Source: RUG11867 sp964472425
Lineage (GTDB): Bacteria > Bacillota_I > Bacilli_A > RF39 > UBA660
Length of the DNA: 16,502 nucleotides
Direction: 5' to 3'
Assembly (NCBI GenBank): GCA_964472425.1
Contig: CAYYLF010000029.1
Location: 1 to 16,502 of the forward strand
Shown: piece after piece, positions 1 through 6,900 of the stretch
Layout: each line of letters starts with the position of its first letter
Position numbering within the stretch: the first letter of the stretch is position 1
Made by a program: the position numbers and the translations under genes
The notes under the pieces: model-generated
The model's input: only the letters and a program-made list of their open reading frames with translations
Database searches by the model: none
Told to the model about the DNA's origin: nothing

Positions 1-18
1 TATCACTCCATATCTTAA

Positions 19-900
19 CTAAAAGTTCTGACTTTTATTTTTGAAAATCCCCTTAGAAGATTGAATTTGAGCTCTGAGTTTCTTTGCTAGATTTTTTAAA
101 TCTTTTTCGGTGATGAGCGAAGTATCTATGCCCATATTTCCATATCCTCCGTTAATATAGTAGAGGTTATCCAAAAAGTTTTCGATAGTAATCGATTTGG
201 AAGCGTTTACTAATGCTTTCGAAAGAGTGTATCTCAGCAGTTCGGACATGACTCTATAGAAGTTTATTTCCAAGTTGGCCGTTGCGAAAAGAGCGTATAA
301 TTCTTCAAAAAAAGTATTCCATTCATATGTGCTTATCGAAATGGGCGGTAGAGAGTAAAACGAGTTGTATATTTCTAGTTCTTCTAGAATGCGAACTTTG
401 GTTTTTTGGCAGTCTAAGAATTCGTCTGTTTCTAAAGTACGACGTTTGTTCATCTGTTTTTCTAGGGCTTCTTCGTATTTTTTTTCATCTGGACTTTTCG
501 AATCATTCGCTTCTAGATCTCGGACATACTCTTCGGTGTAAAAATCTGTATGAGGAGTTTTCAATACGCCTCTTTCGAGTGTTTCTTCAAGTTCGTCTTC
601 GCGAATAATGTCTTCTTTACTGCAGTTGAGTATTCTAAAACTGTTTATAGTTTCACGAACGAGTGTGACTGTGGCAATCGTGCACATTATTCCTCCGCCT
701 ATAGCGATAAAAAGTGGATTTTCAGTCGCAAAAAACGCTACGAGAAGGATGATAATCGGAGCGGCTAATTGCACGGCTTTTTTGAATTCTTTTTTGCTGC
801 TTTTTTTAATATTTTTATCGAAATCTTCGATGAATTTGTCCATTTGGGCGATTTGGATGGCCGAATCCAAACTTTCTAACCCTTCTTTTCTTTTTTTCAT
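19..900 (-). CDS. Two-helix membrane protein of unknown function (293 aa)
   Basis: I do not recognise a family. The N-terminus is highly charged (KKRKEGLESL) and Lys-rich up to about residue 42. Two adjacent hydrophobic helices follow at about 43-60 and 64-82, which would make a short hairpin in the membrane. The remaining 210 residues are acidic and Lys/Glu-rich at about 95-165, then more globular with many Tyr, Phe and Leu residues, and would lie in the cytoplasm. No signal peptide, catalytic motif or repeat is visible. The start at 900 is supported by an AAAGGGGG ribosome binding site 5 bases upstream and by a good promoter at 928-955. It is a single gene; the next minus-strand gene upstream is separated by a terminator-like hairpin. 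The reading frame is open throughout and codon use matches the other genes of the window, so it is very likely real. Confidence 0.8.
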   Translation of the reverse strand: MKKRKEGLESLDSAIQIAQMDKFIEDFDKNIKKSSKKEFKKAVQLAAPIIILLVAFFATENPLFIAIGGGIMCTIATVTLVRETINSFRILNCSKEDIIREDELEETLERGVLKTPHTDFYTEEYVRDLEANDSKSPDEKKYEEALEKQMNKRRTLETDEFLDCQKTKVRILEELEIYNSFYSLPPISISTYEWNTFFEELYALFATANLEINFYRVMSELLRYTLSKALVNASKSITIENFLDNLYYINGGYGNMGIDTSLITEKDLKNLAKKLRAQIQSSKGIFKNKSQNF

Positions 901-927
901 GGTTTTCCCCCTTTAGATTTAGACATT

Positions 928-955
928 ATTATACCATGAGATTGATAAAAGTCAA
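928..955 (-). promoter_or_regulatory. Sigma-A promoter of the 19-900 gene
   Basis: On the minus strand TTGACT (950-955) and a perfect TATAAT (928-933) are separated by 16 bases. The predicted transcript would begin near 921, about 20 bases before the start codon. Confidence 0.75.
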
Positions 956-973
956 TTTTAGAGGACGCCCATA

Positions 974-1006
974 AGAAATCCCCGACCGTTTTAGTTGGGG
1001 ATTTCT
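974..1006 (-). terminator. Terminator-like hairpin after the 1024-1365 gene
   Basis: AGAAATCCCC (974-983) pairs perfectly with GGGGATTTCT (997-1006), giving a 10-bp stem with a 13-base loop. It lies just past the stop codon of the minus-strand gene at 1024 and before the next promoter. The T-run is short, so it is a weak or imperfect intrinsic terminator. Confidence 0.55.
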
Positions 1007-1023
1007 ATTCGATAAATTCTCGA

Positions 1024-1365
1024 TTATTCTGTTATGCCGACTTTGTTTTTTAAAATTTTTATGAATTCTTCGAGATCATTCGGAAACGAATTTTCGAAAT
1101 GGTAAGTAGTCACTTCTTTGTCGGTATAGATGGAAATGTCGACTGTTCGACCTTCGTCTTCTCTTTCGACGATTTCTTCTTCTTTCCAGTAAGTGGTGTA
1201 GTTCGTAATAAACTCTTCTATCTCTTTTTCGGATACTTCGTATTCGGTGTTTTTGAGTAGGGTGTCTCCTTTCATGTAGGATACATTTTTGTTTACGAGG
1301 TTAATCGAAAGTTCCGAACTGTAAATGGTCGAGATTTTTTCTTTGATATCTATCTTTAAAATCAT
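1024..1365 (-). CDS. Small unknown protein (113 aa)
   Basis: The product begins MILKIDIKEK and is soluble, Glu/Lys/Thr-rich, with alternating hydrophobic residues (ISTIYSS, TVDISIYTDKE, TTYHFENSF) that suggest a small beta-rich fold followed by a C-terminal helix (DLEEFIKILKNKV). I know no family for it and see no catalytic motif or membrane segment. An in-frame start at 1401 is rejected because it would place the start codon upstream of a TATAAT box at 1390-1395. The ATG at 1365 instead has a GAAGGGA ribosome binding site about 6 bases upstream. It is flanked by same-strand genes on both sides but has its own promoter. Confidence 0.7.
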   Translation of the reverse strand: MILKIDIKEKISTIYSSELSINLVNKNVSYMKGDTLLKNTEYEVSEKEIEEFITNYTTYWKEEEIVEREDEGRTVDISIYTDKEVTTYHFENSFPNDLEEFIKILKNKVGITE

Positions 1366-1389
1366 ATGGTTTCCCTTCGTTTCTGTACT

Positions 1390-1398
1390 ATTATAGCA
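1390..1398 (-). promoter_or_regulatory. Extended -10 promoter of the 1024-1365 gene
   Basis: TGC-TATAAT reads on the minus strand. No good -35 hexamer sits 17 bases upstream (only a TTTACA/TTTAAA-like AT-rich stretch), so recognition would depend on the extended -10. Transcription would start near 1383. Confidence 0.6.
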
Positions 1399-1433
1399 CA
1401 AAAGGCGATATTTTAAAAATATTCGTGCAATTT

Positions 1434-2057
1434 TTAGTTAGAAGTCGCAGAGATTACGCTTTCGAGAACGTCTCCATATTTGCCGAGATGAGTTTCGCCG
1501 GGCATGACGAGGAAGTCCTCGCTAGTCACTTTTTTTTCTGTCACGACGGGGCGATTATCCACACTTTGAACGAGGGTGGCATCCACTTCGCCGCGACCAT
1601 CTTCGAACATTTTAAGAGTATCTCGAGCATCGACGAATACTACTCCTAGGACTTCGTTTTCATCGAACGAGAAATCCATGTAATCTCCTTTGTACGGCGC
1701 TATGAAGACGGAAGCCTTGGCGCGGTCTTTCATAATGGTTCCATCCTTTTTGCATTTGTCCATTTTCCAAGGCACAATAGCGACCAATTTAGCTTCGCTC
1801 GCGTCCATATCTAGCCCTACTTCTTCTTTTGTTTCTCTTTTGAAGGCTTGTTCGACGGTTTCTCCTTTGTCGACATGCCCAGAAGAAGTCGTGTAAAACT
1901 TTCCCGAGTCTTTTCTGATTTGGAAGACTATTCTTCCATCCTCGGTGTAGAGCCAGTTGTGGACCGTTTTGTGCCAAAGTCCATCTCTATGAACTACTTC
2001 GCGAGTTTCGAATCCCAAGTAGTTGTCGTTTTCATCGTAATAGTCTAAGTATTCCAT
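1434..2057 (-). CDS. Nudix hydrolase (207 aa), Idi/YfcD-like
   Basis: Nudix hydrolases cleave nucleoside diphosphates linked to another group, using a metal held by the Nudix box. The box is complete here: G60, E66, R74-E75, E78-E79 and G81 fit GX5EX7REUXEEXGU. The N-terminus (YDENDNYLGFETREVVHRDGLWH) resembles the Nudix branch that includes isopentenyl-diphosphate isomerase and YfcD-type proteins, in which a variable substrate strand precedes a 'GLWH' segment. The substrate cannot be deduced. About 60 residues after the core fold (from about 145) include a charged, possibly helical tail. The ATG at 2057 follows AAAGGTG by 5 bases; the frame stays open to 2390 but that extension runs through the divergent promoters and into the next gene. 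It is a cytoplasmic, single-gene unit. Confidence 0.9.
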   Translation of the reverse strand: MEYLDYYDENDNYLGFETREVVHRDGLWHKTVHNWLYTEDGRIVFQIRKDSGKFYTTSSGHVDKGETVEQAFKRETKEEVGLDMDASEAKLVAIVPWKMDKCKKDGTIMKDRAKASVFIAPYKGDYMDFSFDENEVLGVVFVDARDTLKMFEDGRGEVDATLVQSVDNRPVVTEKKVTSEDFLVMPGETHLGKYGDVLESVISATSN

Positions 2058-2079
2058 TTTATCACCTTTCTTTTTTATA

Positions 2080-2108
2080 ATTATATCTTTTTTTGTCTTC
2101 GAGGGCAA
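2080..2108 (-). promoter_or_regulatory. Promoter of the Nudix gene
   Basis: On the minus strand TTGCCC (2103-2108), 17 bases, then TATAAT (2080-2085). The start of transcription would be about 15 bases before the ribosome binding site. It is back to back with the glycosidase promoter. Confidence 0.6.
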
Positions 2109-2130
2109 GAGGAGGACAGATAACTTTAAA

Positions 2131-2159
2131 TTGCGCGAGCGAGGTCTCGATGATATAAT
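2131..2159 (+). promoter_or_regulatory. Promoter of the GH3 glycosidase gene
   Basis: TTGCGC (2131-2136), 17 bases, then TATAAT (2154-2159), with TGA directly before the -10 giving an extended TGnTATAAT. It leaves a 5' leader of about 60 bases that contains an AAAGGGG (2191-2196) too far upstream to be the ribosome binding site. Confidence 0.7.
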
Positions 2160-2226
2160 TGTGGTGAAATATAGTTTGAATATACAGATAAAGGGGCATA
2201 CTAAGAAGTAGAAGTGGGTGTATGTA

Positions 2227-3690
2227 ATGAACAAAAAGACAATCGTAGCACTTGTGACATTCGTGCTCGTAGCAGTTGGTGTTTTAGTGTTTGTGGACAT
2301 GAAAAAGACTGGAATTGATGGAGAAGATTCCAAAGAGAAGATAAACCACGTGACCGGAATAGTCTTATATAAAGATGAAGATTCGGTCATAATCGAGGAC
2401 GAGGACGAGAACGTGTACGAGTTTTCGAAGGATGAAATAGAGGAGAAGGAAGGAACAGGAGTATCTATAGATTACAAAGAGGATACGAGCAAGCCGAAAG
2501 AGGACAAGAAACCATCTACCGGGACTCCTTCTACAGGGGGAGTGACTAAGCCGGCCACTCCGAGTGTGCCCAAGGTCGAGACTCCAGATAATCCTAAACC
2601 TTCGAATGGGAATAGCACGGTCATAGATTATACAGTCACAACCCCGTCTTCAATACCGGACGCGTGGCTCGATGGAGGAATATTCAGTGCTTATTATACG
2701 AAAGCTTTTCAGAAACTCGGGACTATGAGTTTGGACGAAAAGATAGGGCAGACTTTGATAGTTCGTTATCCAATGTCGGGTGCTGAGAGCATCCTGGGTC
2801 AATACCATTTGGGTGGATATGTATTTTTCGAACGAGATTTCAAAACGAAGAGTAGACAACAAGTCATCGATATGATAAGCTCGGTCCAAAATGCCGCAAA
2901 AGTTCCTCTGCTCACGGCGATAGACGAGGAAGGAGGGATAGTGTCTAGAATCAGCAGTAATCCAGCTTTGACGGCTAGCCCTTTTAAATCGTCTCAAGTT
3001 CTGTACAGCGAAGGTGGATTCGACGCGATAGTCGCGGATGTTCGCGTAAAGAGTGGGATTCTCTCTGGGTTAGGACTCAATTTAAATTTTGCACCGGTCG
3101 TCGATGTGTCTACGGACCCGTCTAACTATATATATAAGAGAACTTTGGGGCAGGGGACAGAGCTCACCAGTCAGTACGCAAAATCGGTTATTGCGGCTAG
3201 CAAGGGACTCGGAGTGTCTTATACCTTGAAACATTTTCCGGGTTACGGCAGCAATTTGGATACGCACGTCGGCAGTTCGGTTTCGAAGAAGAGTTATGCC
3301 GATTTGATGAATCAGGACATTCCTCCTTTCAAAGCGGGAATCGCGGCCGGGGCCGAAGCGGTGATGGTGAGTCACAACATAGTCGAAGCGATAGATGGAG
3401 CAAACGAGTCCTCTATATCTTTGCAAGTACACAATCTACTTAGAAATAATCTCGGATATACTGGGGTCATCATAACAGACGACATCAGCATGGGCGCCAT
3501 GAAGAACGTCGCGAACATAGGTGGCAAGGCACTTGCAGCGGGAAACGATTTGATTATAACGAGCGATGTAGCGACTACTTTCGGTCAAATCAAGACGAGT
3601 TTGGCAAACGGAAGTGTCAAGGAGGAGGCTCTCAACAGAGCAGTCTTCCGAATACTAGCATGGAAGTATTATAAAGGATTATTGTCTTGA
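2227..3690 (+). CDS. Membrane-anchored GH3 glycosidase, NagZ-like beta-N-acetylhexosaminidase
   Basis: NagZ-type enzymes remove N-acetylglucosamine from muropeptides or wall glycans. Layout of the 487 residues: an uncleaved signal anchor at about 5-23, a small acidic beta domain at about 38-75 (VTGIVLYKDEDSVIIEDED), a Pro/Thr/Lys linker to about 145, and a GH3 TIM-barrel from about 160 to the end. Family motifs are present: MSLDEKIGQ (from 167), AIDEEGG, KHFPG (335-339), the DxH pair D345/H347 used as the general acid-base dyad in NagZ, and ITDDISMGA with likely nucleophile D418. The usual KHFPGHG reads KHFPGYG here. The acting site is probably the outside of the membrane. The ATG at 2227 is preferred over a GTG at 2218 because of a weak GTGGG site upstream. 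It is the first gene of an envelope cluster but has its own terminator. Confidence 0.9.
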   Translation: MNKKTIVALVTFVLVAVGVLVFVDMKKTGIDGEDSKEKINHVTGIVLYKDEDSVIIEDEDENVYEFSKDEIEEKEGTGVSIDYKEDTSKPKEDKKPSTGTPSTGGVTKPATPSVPKVETPDNPKPSNGNSTVIDYTVTTPSSIPDAWLDGGIFSAYYTKAFQKLGTMSLDEKIGQTLIVRYPMSGAESILGQYHLGGYVFFERDFKTKSRQQVIDMISSVQNAAKVPLLTAIDEEGGIVSRISSNPALTASPFKSSQVLYSEGGFDAIVADVRVKSGILSGLGLNLNFAPVVDVSTDPSNYIYKRTLGQGTELTSQYAKSVIAASKGLGVSYTLKHFPGYGSNLDTHVGSSVSKKSYADLMNQDIPPFKAGIAAGAEAVMVSHNIVEAIDGANESSISLQVHNLLRNNLGYTGVIITDDISMGAMKNVANIGGKALAAGNDLIITSDVATTFGQIKTSLANGSVKEEALNRAVFRILAWKYYKGLLS

Positions 3691-3705
3691 TAGACGAAAC
3701 GTGAT

Positions 3706-3732
3706 GACCGATACCTCGAGTACCGGTCTTTT
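3706..3732 (+). terminator. Intrinsic terminator after the GH3 gene
   Basis: GACCGATAC (3706-3714) pairs with GTACCGGTC (3720-3728) with one mismatch around a 5-base loop, followed by TTTTC. It begins 16 bases after the stop codon. Confidence 0.75.
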
Positions 3733-3762
3733 CATTTCTTTGACGACAACTTTTTATCACAG

Positions 3763-3791
3763 TTTGTCAAAATATGCGTCAATTTGACAAA
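3763..3791. repeat. 9-base inverted repeat, possible operator
   Basis: TTTGTCAAA (3763-3771) and its exact reverse complement TTTGACAAA (3783-3791) are centred about 55 bases upstream of the -10 box of the surface-protein gene. The second arm also lies inside a smaller dyad, CAATTT-GAC-AAATTG (3780-3794). The position would suit an activator or repressor site. No regulator is identified. Confidence 0.4.
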
Positions 3792-3828
3792 TTGGTTTGC
3801 ATTTCCAGTCGTAAAGCAAAGAAAGAAG

Positions 3829-3837
3829 TGCTATACT
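3829..3837 (+). promoter_or_regulatory. Extended -10 promoter of the surface-protein gene
   Basis: TGC-TATACT. No convincing -35 hexamer lies 16-18 bases upstream. A TTGACA at 3784-3789 is too far away. The leader is about 50 bases and ends in a strong AAAGGAGG (3877-3884). Confidence 0.6.
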
Positions 3838-3892
3838 TTTCTTAGTTACGAGGGATAATCTCGAAAGGAAAGAATTAAAGGAGGAAGTCTAT

Positions 3893-5155
3893 ATGAAAAA
3901 GACTACAAAATTAGGATTATTGGGAATCTTCGCATCGGCTTGTGCTTTGAATCCGCTCAATACGCAGGCATTGACGCCAGCAGAATTGACACCAGATGCA
4001 AACGGAGTTGTCACTTTGCAAGGCAATGTTACTTTGGATAGCTCTTGGGTTCTCGCGGCGAATAGCAATATCAAAACTATCGATTTGAATGGTCATACTT
4101 TGACAAGGGGAGTAAGATACGGATATCTCATCAACAGTTCGACCGATTTGACAATCAAGAATGGTAAGGTCGTTTGTGGTAAAGAGCAGGCTGTTATAGA
4201 CGGAGAAAAGGCAGAGACTTCATCATCTTCTTGTATACGCAGTTACGGCTCTTTAACCGTCGATGGCGTCGATGTCGATGCTTATTGGACTGCACTCAAA
4301 GCAGAAGAAGGGACGACACTCAGTATCAAAAATTCTAGAGTATCATCTCAATCTGGCACGGCTGGAACGATATTAAACTATGGAAATGCGACAATCGAGA
4401 ATTCTAGCATCAAGGCTGCTTCTGTTCCGAATGGTGCGGCTATATTCACGATGAGTTATGCTGATAAGACCGGGAACTTCGGGGCTAACGTTTTGGTAAA
4501 GGGTTCTACTGTCGAAGGTTATTGGCCAGTTCTTCTCGGTAAATATGACGATTATTCTGAAGAGAATGGTCTTCCTACATCTGTCTCTTTCGAAGGAGAG
4601 AATACTATCATATCCGATGGCGGTTTCTTACGAAAGGATTCTGCAAGAGATGAGGTTACTTTGAGCATCAGCGGCGAAGTTACTGCTCCATCTGAGGCTT
4701 TAAAGTACTTGGAAGAAGGTTCTAAACTTACATTGAACGAGGATTTGACTGAAGAAGTTACGATTCCTGATGGAATGACTTTGGTGATTGCTCCTGGAGT
4801 CGACGTAAGTGAAGGAAAAATCACTTTCGAAGAAGGCGCCTTAATCGAAAATAGATCTGGCAAGGATATCGTCGTCTATGCTAGTCTCGATGGCGAAGAA
4901 AAGGAAGTCAACGTTCCCGATGGTACTGCGGTAAGCAAATACGAAGAGGAAAAGCCTTCTGAGCCTACGGACCCTACTGAGCCTAGTGAACCAGTCGGCC
5001 CAGTTGACCCAAATCATCCAACCGAAGAGCCTTCTGATAAACCGAGTGAAGATATCAAAAACCCACAGACTTTCGATGGAGTTACCATTTATGCGGCTTT
5101 GGCTATCGTAAGTGTCGGTGGTCTCGGATTGGTGTTGAAGAAACGCTTAGATTGA
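3893..5155 (+). CDS. Sortase-anchored surface protein with beta-helix-like repeats
   Basis: A 420-residue secreted protein. Residues 1-26 are a signal peptide (MKKTTKLGLLGIFASA, cleavage probably after TQA). From about 30 to 340 there are recurring short strands with Asn/Ser turns (DLTIKNGKVV, SLTVDGVDVD, TLSIKNSRVS, NATIENSSIK, NVLVKGSTVE), the pattern of a right-handed parallel beta-helix, followed by a more Glu-rich part. A Pro/Glu/Thr wall-spanning linker (about 352-388) precedes the sorting signal NPQTFD (390-395), a hydrophobic helix (about 397-415) and a KKR tail. NPQT is the class B sortase type of signal rather than LPXTG. The next gene encodes a sortase B-like enzyme, the likely anchoring partner. 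The start follows AAAGGAGG by 8 bases. Ligand or function is unknown; adhesion or host-glycan contact is only a guess. Confidence 0.88.
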   Translation: MKKTTKLGLLGIFASACALNPLNTQALTPAELTPDANGVVTLQGNVTLDSSWVLAANSNIKTIDLNGHTLTRGVRYGYLINSSTDLTIKNGKVVCGKEQAVIDGEKAETSSSSCIRSYGSLTVDGVDVDAYWTALKAEEGTTLSIKNSRVSSQSGTAGTILNYGNATIENSSIKAASVPNGAAIFTMSYADKTGNFGANVLVKGSTVEGYWPVLLGKYDDYSEENGLPTSVSFEGENTIISDGGFLRKDSARDEVTLSISGEVTAPSEALKYLEEGSKLTLNEDLTEEVTIPDGMTLVIAPGVDVSEGKITFEEGALIENRSGKDIVVYASLDGEEKEVNVPDGTAVSKYEEEKPSEPTDPTEPSEPVGPVDPNHPTEEPSDKPSEDIKNPQTFDGVTIYAALAIVSVGGLGLVLKKRLD

Positions 5156-5187
5156 TAATTTTTAGAGAAAGTGAAATAATAATAAAA

Positions 5188-5217
5188 AGATGATAAGTGC
5201 CGATTATTGTCTTTTTT
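5188..5217 (+). terminator. Hairpin terminator between surface protein and sortase
   Basis: AGATGATAA (5188-5196) pairs with TTATTGTCT (5204-5212) through two G-U pairs and is followed by six T. A-runs before the stem extend it. I see no separate promoter for the sortase, so partial read-through is likely, which would give less enzyme than substrate. Confidence 0.6.
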
Positions 5218-5248
5218 CATAAAAAAGAAAGAAAAGGAGTGAGAGTCT

Positions 5249-6388
5249 ATGAAAGAAGAAAACGACGTCGAATTGCCGATTATGATAGATGATGACTCTC
5301 ACGGGGTCGGATTACCTAAAGTTACGCAAGGAAATGCTGAGAAGCTTTCGCGGCCTTTGGGGAAGAAGATTTTAGCCCGTAGGGAAAAAACTGCTTCGTC
5401 CGAGGAAGAAGATGTCGAATTGCCCATCATGACGAGTGGAGCAAGACGCAAGACTTTCGTCGTAGAAGAGAGCGAAAAGATAGTAAGGCCAGTCGAGCCT
5501 GAAGAGAAACCGGTAGAAAAGAAAGAGAAAAGTGAGCAGTCAAGCCAAAAGATACAGCCCAAACCGAGAAAGAAAAAAGGCAACTTCATGCTTTGGATAG
5601 TCGTAATTGCATTCGTGTTTGTGGCCGTCTACTGTGCGACCAAGGTCAATCTTTGGGAAAATGATAATTCAGCTAGCGAGGAACAGATGGCGAATGTTCG
5701 GGAGTTAATCGTCGAACGCGTAATCGAACCGGAAGAAAGTGAAGTTCCTTCGACGAATGAACCGGATGTTTCGGATGGAACTGTTTTAAGGGAACCAGAT
5801 TATTCGAAATTGGCACTCGTCGATGTCGACTTCTCGAAGTTGAAGAAGGTCAATTCGGACACGGTCGCCTACATGAAAATAAACGGTTTAGATGTGAGTG
5901 CTCCGGTCGTTCAGACGACAAATAACGATTATTATCTCGAGCATTCGTTCGACAAGTCGGTGAATTCGGCCGGATGGATATTCGGCGATTTCCGGGACGA
6001 TTGGGATAATCTTAAGAAAAATACCATAGTGTACGGCCACAACAGACGAAATTATGCGATGTTCGGGTCTTTAAAACTTATATTGGAAGAAAAGTGGTAT
6101 GCGAATAAAGAAAATCATATGATTTACGTGTCAACCGATAAGGCGAATATGGTTTTCCAAATCTTTTCGGCTTACATAACTCCGACGGAGACTTATTACT
6201 TGGCCAATGAGTTCGACAGTGACGAAGAGTATCGAGAGTTTTTGGACACTCTCGCTTCTAGATCACAGGTCGACTTTGGAACGAAGGTGACGAGCGAGGA
6301 TAAGATTTTGACTTTGTCGACGTGCCATACGAATACTTCTAAGATGGTCGTTCATGCCAAACTCGTGAAAGTACAGGCCAAAAGTTGA
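5249..6388 (+). CDS. Sortase, class B-like, with long cytoplasmic N-terminal tail
   Basis: Sortases cut a sorting signal and join the protein to the cell wall. This 379-residue protein has a charged cytoplasmic tail (1-110), one transmembrane helix (about 113-132), an acidic extracellular stalk, and a sortase domain from about 185. Class B features are the DVDFSKLKKVNSDTVAYMKI lead-in, the VVQTTNNDYYLEHSF segment, YGHN with catalytic H264, and TLSTC with catalytic C359. The Arg expected after the Cys is not seen: C359 is followed by HTNTSK and K365 occupies the likely position. The tail contains a duplicated DVELPIM (6-12 and 55-61). The start has AAAAGGAG 9 bases upstream. The neighbour at 3893-5155 ends in NPQTFD and is the obvious substrate. 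It is convincing as a sortase by fold motifs; activity is uncertain because of the missing Arg. Confidence 0.9.
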   Translation: MKEENDVELPIMIDDDSHGVGLPKVTQGNAEKLSRPLGKKILARREKTASSEEEDVELPIMTSGARRKTFVVEESEKIVRPVEPEEKPVEKKEKSEQSSQKIQPKPRKKKGNFMLWIVVIAFVFVAVYCATKVNLWENDNSASEEQMANVRELIVERVIEPEESEVPSTNEPDVSDGTVLREPDYSKLALVDVDFSKLKKVNSDTVAYMKINGLDVSAPVVQTTNNDYYLEHSFDKSVNSAGWIFGDFRDDWDNLKKNTIVYGHNRRNYAMFGSLKLILEEKWYANKENHMIYVSTDKANMVFQIFSAYITPTETYYLANEFDSDEEYREFLDTLASRSQVDFGTKVTSEDKILTLSTCHTNTSKMVVHAKLVKVQAKS

Positions 6389-6404
6389 ATGAATTTTACA
6401 ATTA

Positions 6405-6447
6405 GAAAAAACCGTAGATGAGGAAATGGACGCTACGGCTTTTTTTG
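6405..6447 (+). terminator. Intrinsic terminator after the sortase gene
   Basis: CCGTAG (6412-6417) pairs with CTACGG (6433-6438), flanked by an A-run before and seven T after (6440-6446). The loop is 15 bases. The following 187 bases up to the promoter at 6635 show no gene or clear element. Confidence 0.7.
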
Positions 6448-6634
6448 AGAACAAAAAAAGAAACGGCTCCTCAACAAAAATATTTGGAATTATTGCACTC
6501 TTTGGAGAATGCGGAAAAATGAGAAGTCATTTCTACTGAACATTTTACACTATTTTCACGAAAAAGGGAAGAACGAGTTGATGTGTTTTATAATTTTTGA
6601 GCATATTTCTATTTTCGTTGGGTGAGCAATTGTC

Positions 6635-6663
6635 TTGACACGATAGTCAAAATAGACTAAAAT
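6635..6663 (+). promoter_or_regulatory. Strong sigma-A promoter of the T-box operon
   Basis: Consensus TTGACA (6635-6640), 17 bases, TAAAAT (6658-6663). This is the best -35 in the window, as expected for a constitutive promoter whose output is set by the leader RNA. Transcription would begin near 6670. Confidence 0.85.
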
Positions 6664-6670
6664 AAGGGAG

Positions 6671-6878
6671 TATTCGATGGAAGAAGAGTACCATATACGA
6701 TTATCTTCTAGAGAGCGATTGAGCGGTGGAAAAATCGCAGGTGACGATATGGGAAGACACTTCGGTAAATCATCGACGTGGTTGGTCGCGTTAAGACAAA
6801 GAAAAAGCGTACAATAACTATTGTGAAGTAGGGTGGCACCGCGGATAAATCGTTCGTCCCTAACATGATAGTTTTTTT
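6671..6878 (+). promoter_or_regulatory. T-box riboswitch, aspartate specifier (GAC), with terminator
   Basis: A T-box leader senses uncharged tRNA and allows read-through when charging is low. Parts seen: the specifier-loop motif AGTA (6687-6690); the stem CCATAT/ATATGG (6691-6696, 6747-6752); AGAGAG (6710-6715); the upper stem GCGATT/AATCGC (6715-6720, 6733-6738) closing the GGTGGAAA loop; the specifier strand GAA-GAC-A (6753-6759) closed by CTTC pairing with GAAG; and the T-box AGGGTGGCACCGCGG (6830-6843), whose bases would pair with the tRNA acceptor end. The terminator form pairs AACTAT and TAGGG (6816-6834) with CCCTA and ATAGTT (6858-6873) before a T-run. GAC is an Asp codon and matches the aspartyl-tRNA synthetase encoded downstream. 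The overlapping CAC (His) at 6758-6760 is less likely because its last base falls in the closing stem. Confidence 0.93.
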
Positions 6879-6900
6879 GTTTTGAAAAGGAGCGATGTGT

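Noticed and set aside
282..916. Several plus-strand open frames
   Set aside because: They are shadows of the minus-strand membrane-protein gene, which has its own promoter and ribosome binding site.
1396..1428. Imperfect hairpin with GCAC/GTGC ends, possible terminator of the Nudix gene
   Set aside because: A bulge, AT-rich pairing and no T-run on the minus strand. It also overlaps the promoter region of the next gene.
2058..2390. N-terminal extension of the Nudix gene
   Set aside because: The frame stays open but crosses two divergent promoters and the start of the GH3 gene. The ATG at 2057 has a good ribosome binding site and begins the Nudix-type sequence.
3784..3789. Consensus TTGACA as a -35 box
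   Set aside because: No -10 hexamer lies 16-18 bases downstream (CAGTCG there). It is part of the inverted repeat instead.
6448..6634. Possible small gene or RNA between the sortase terminator and the T-box promoter
   Set aside because: No open frame with a ribosome binding site and no clear hairpin; a TATAAT-like stretch near 6588 has no usable -35.
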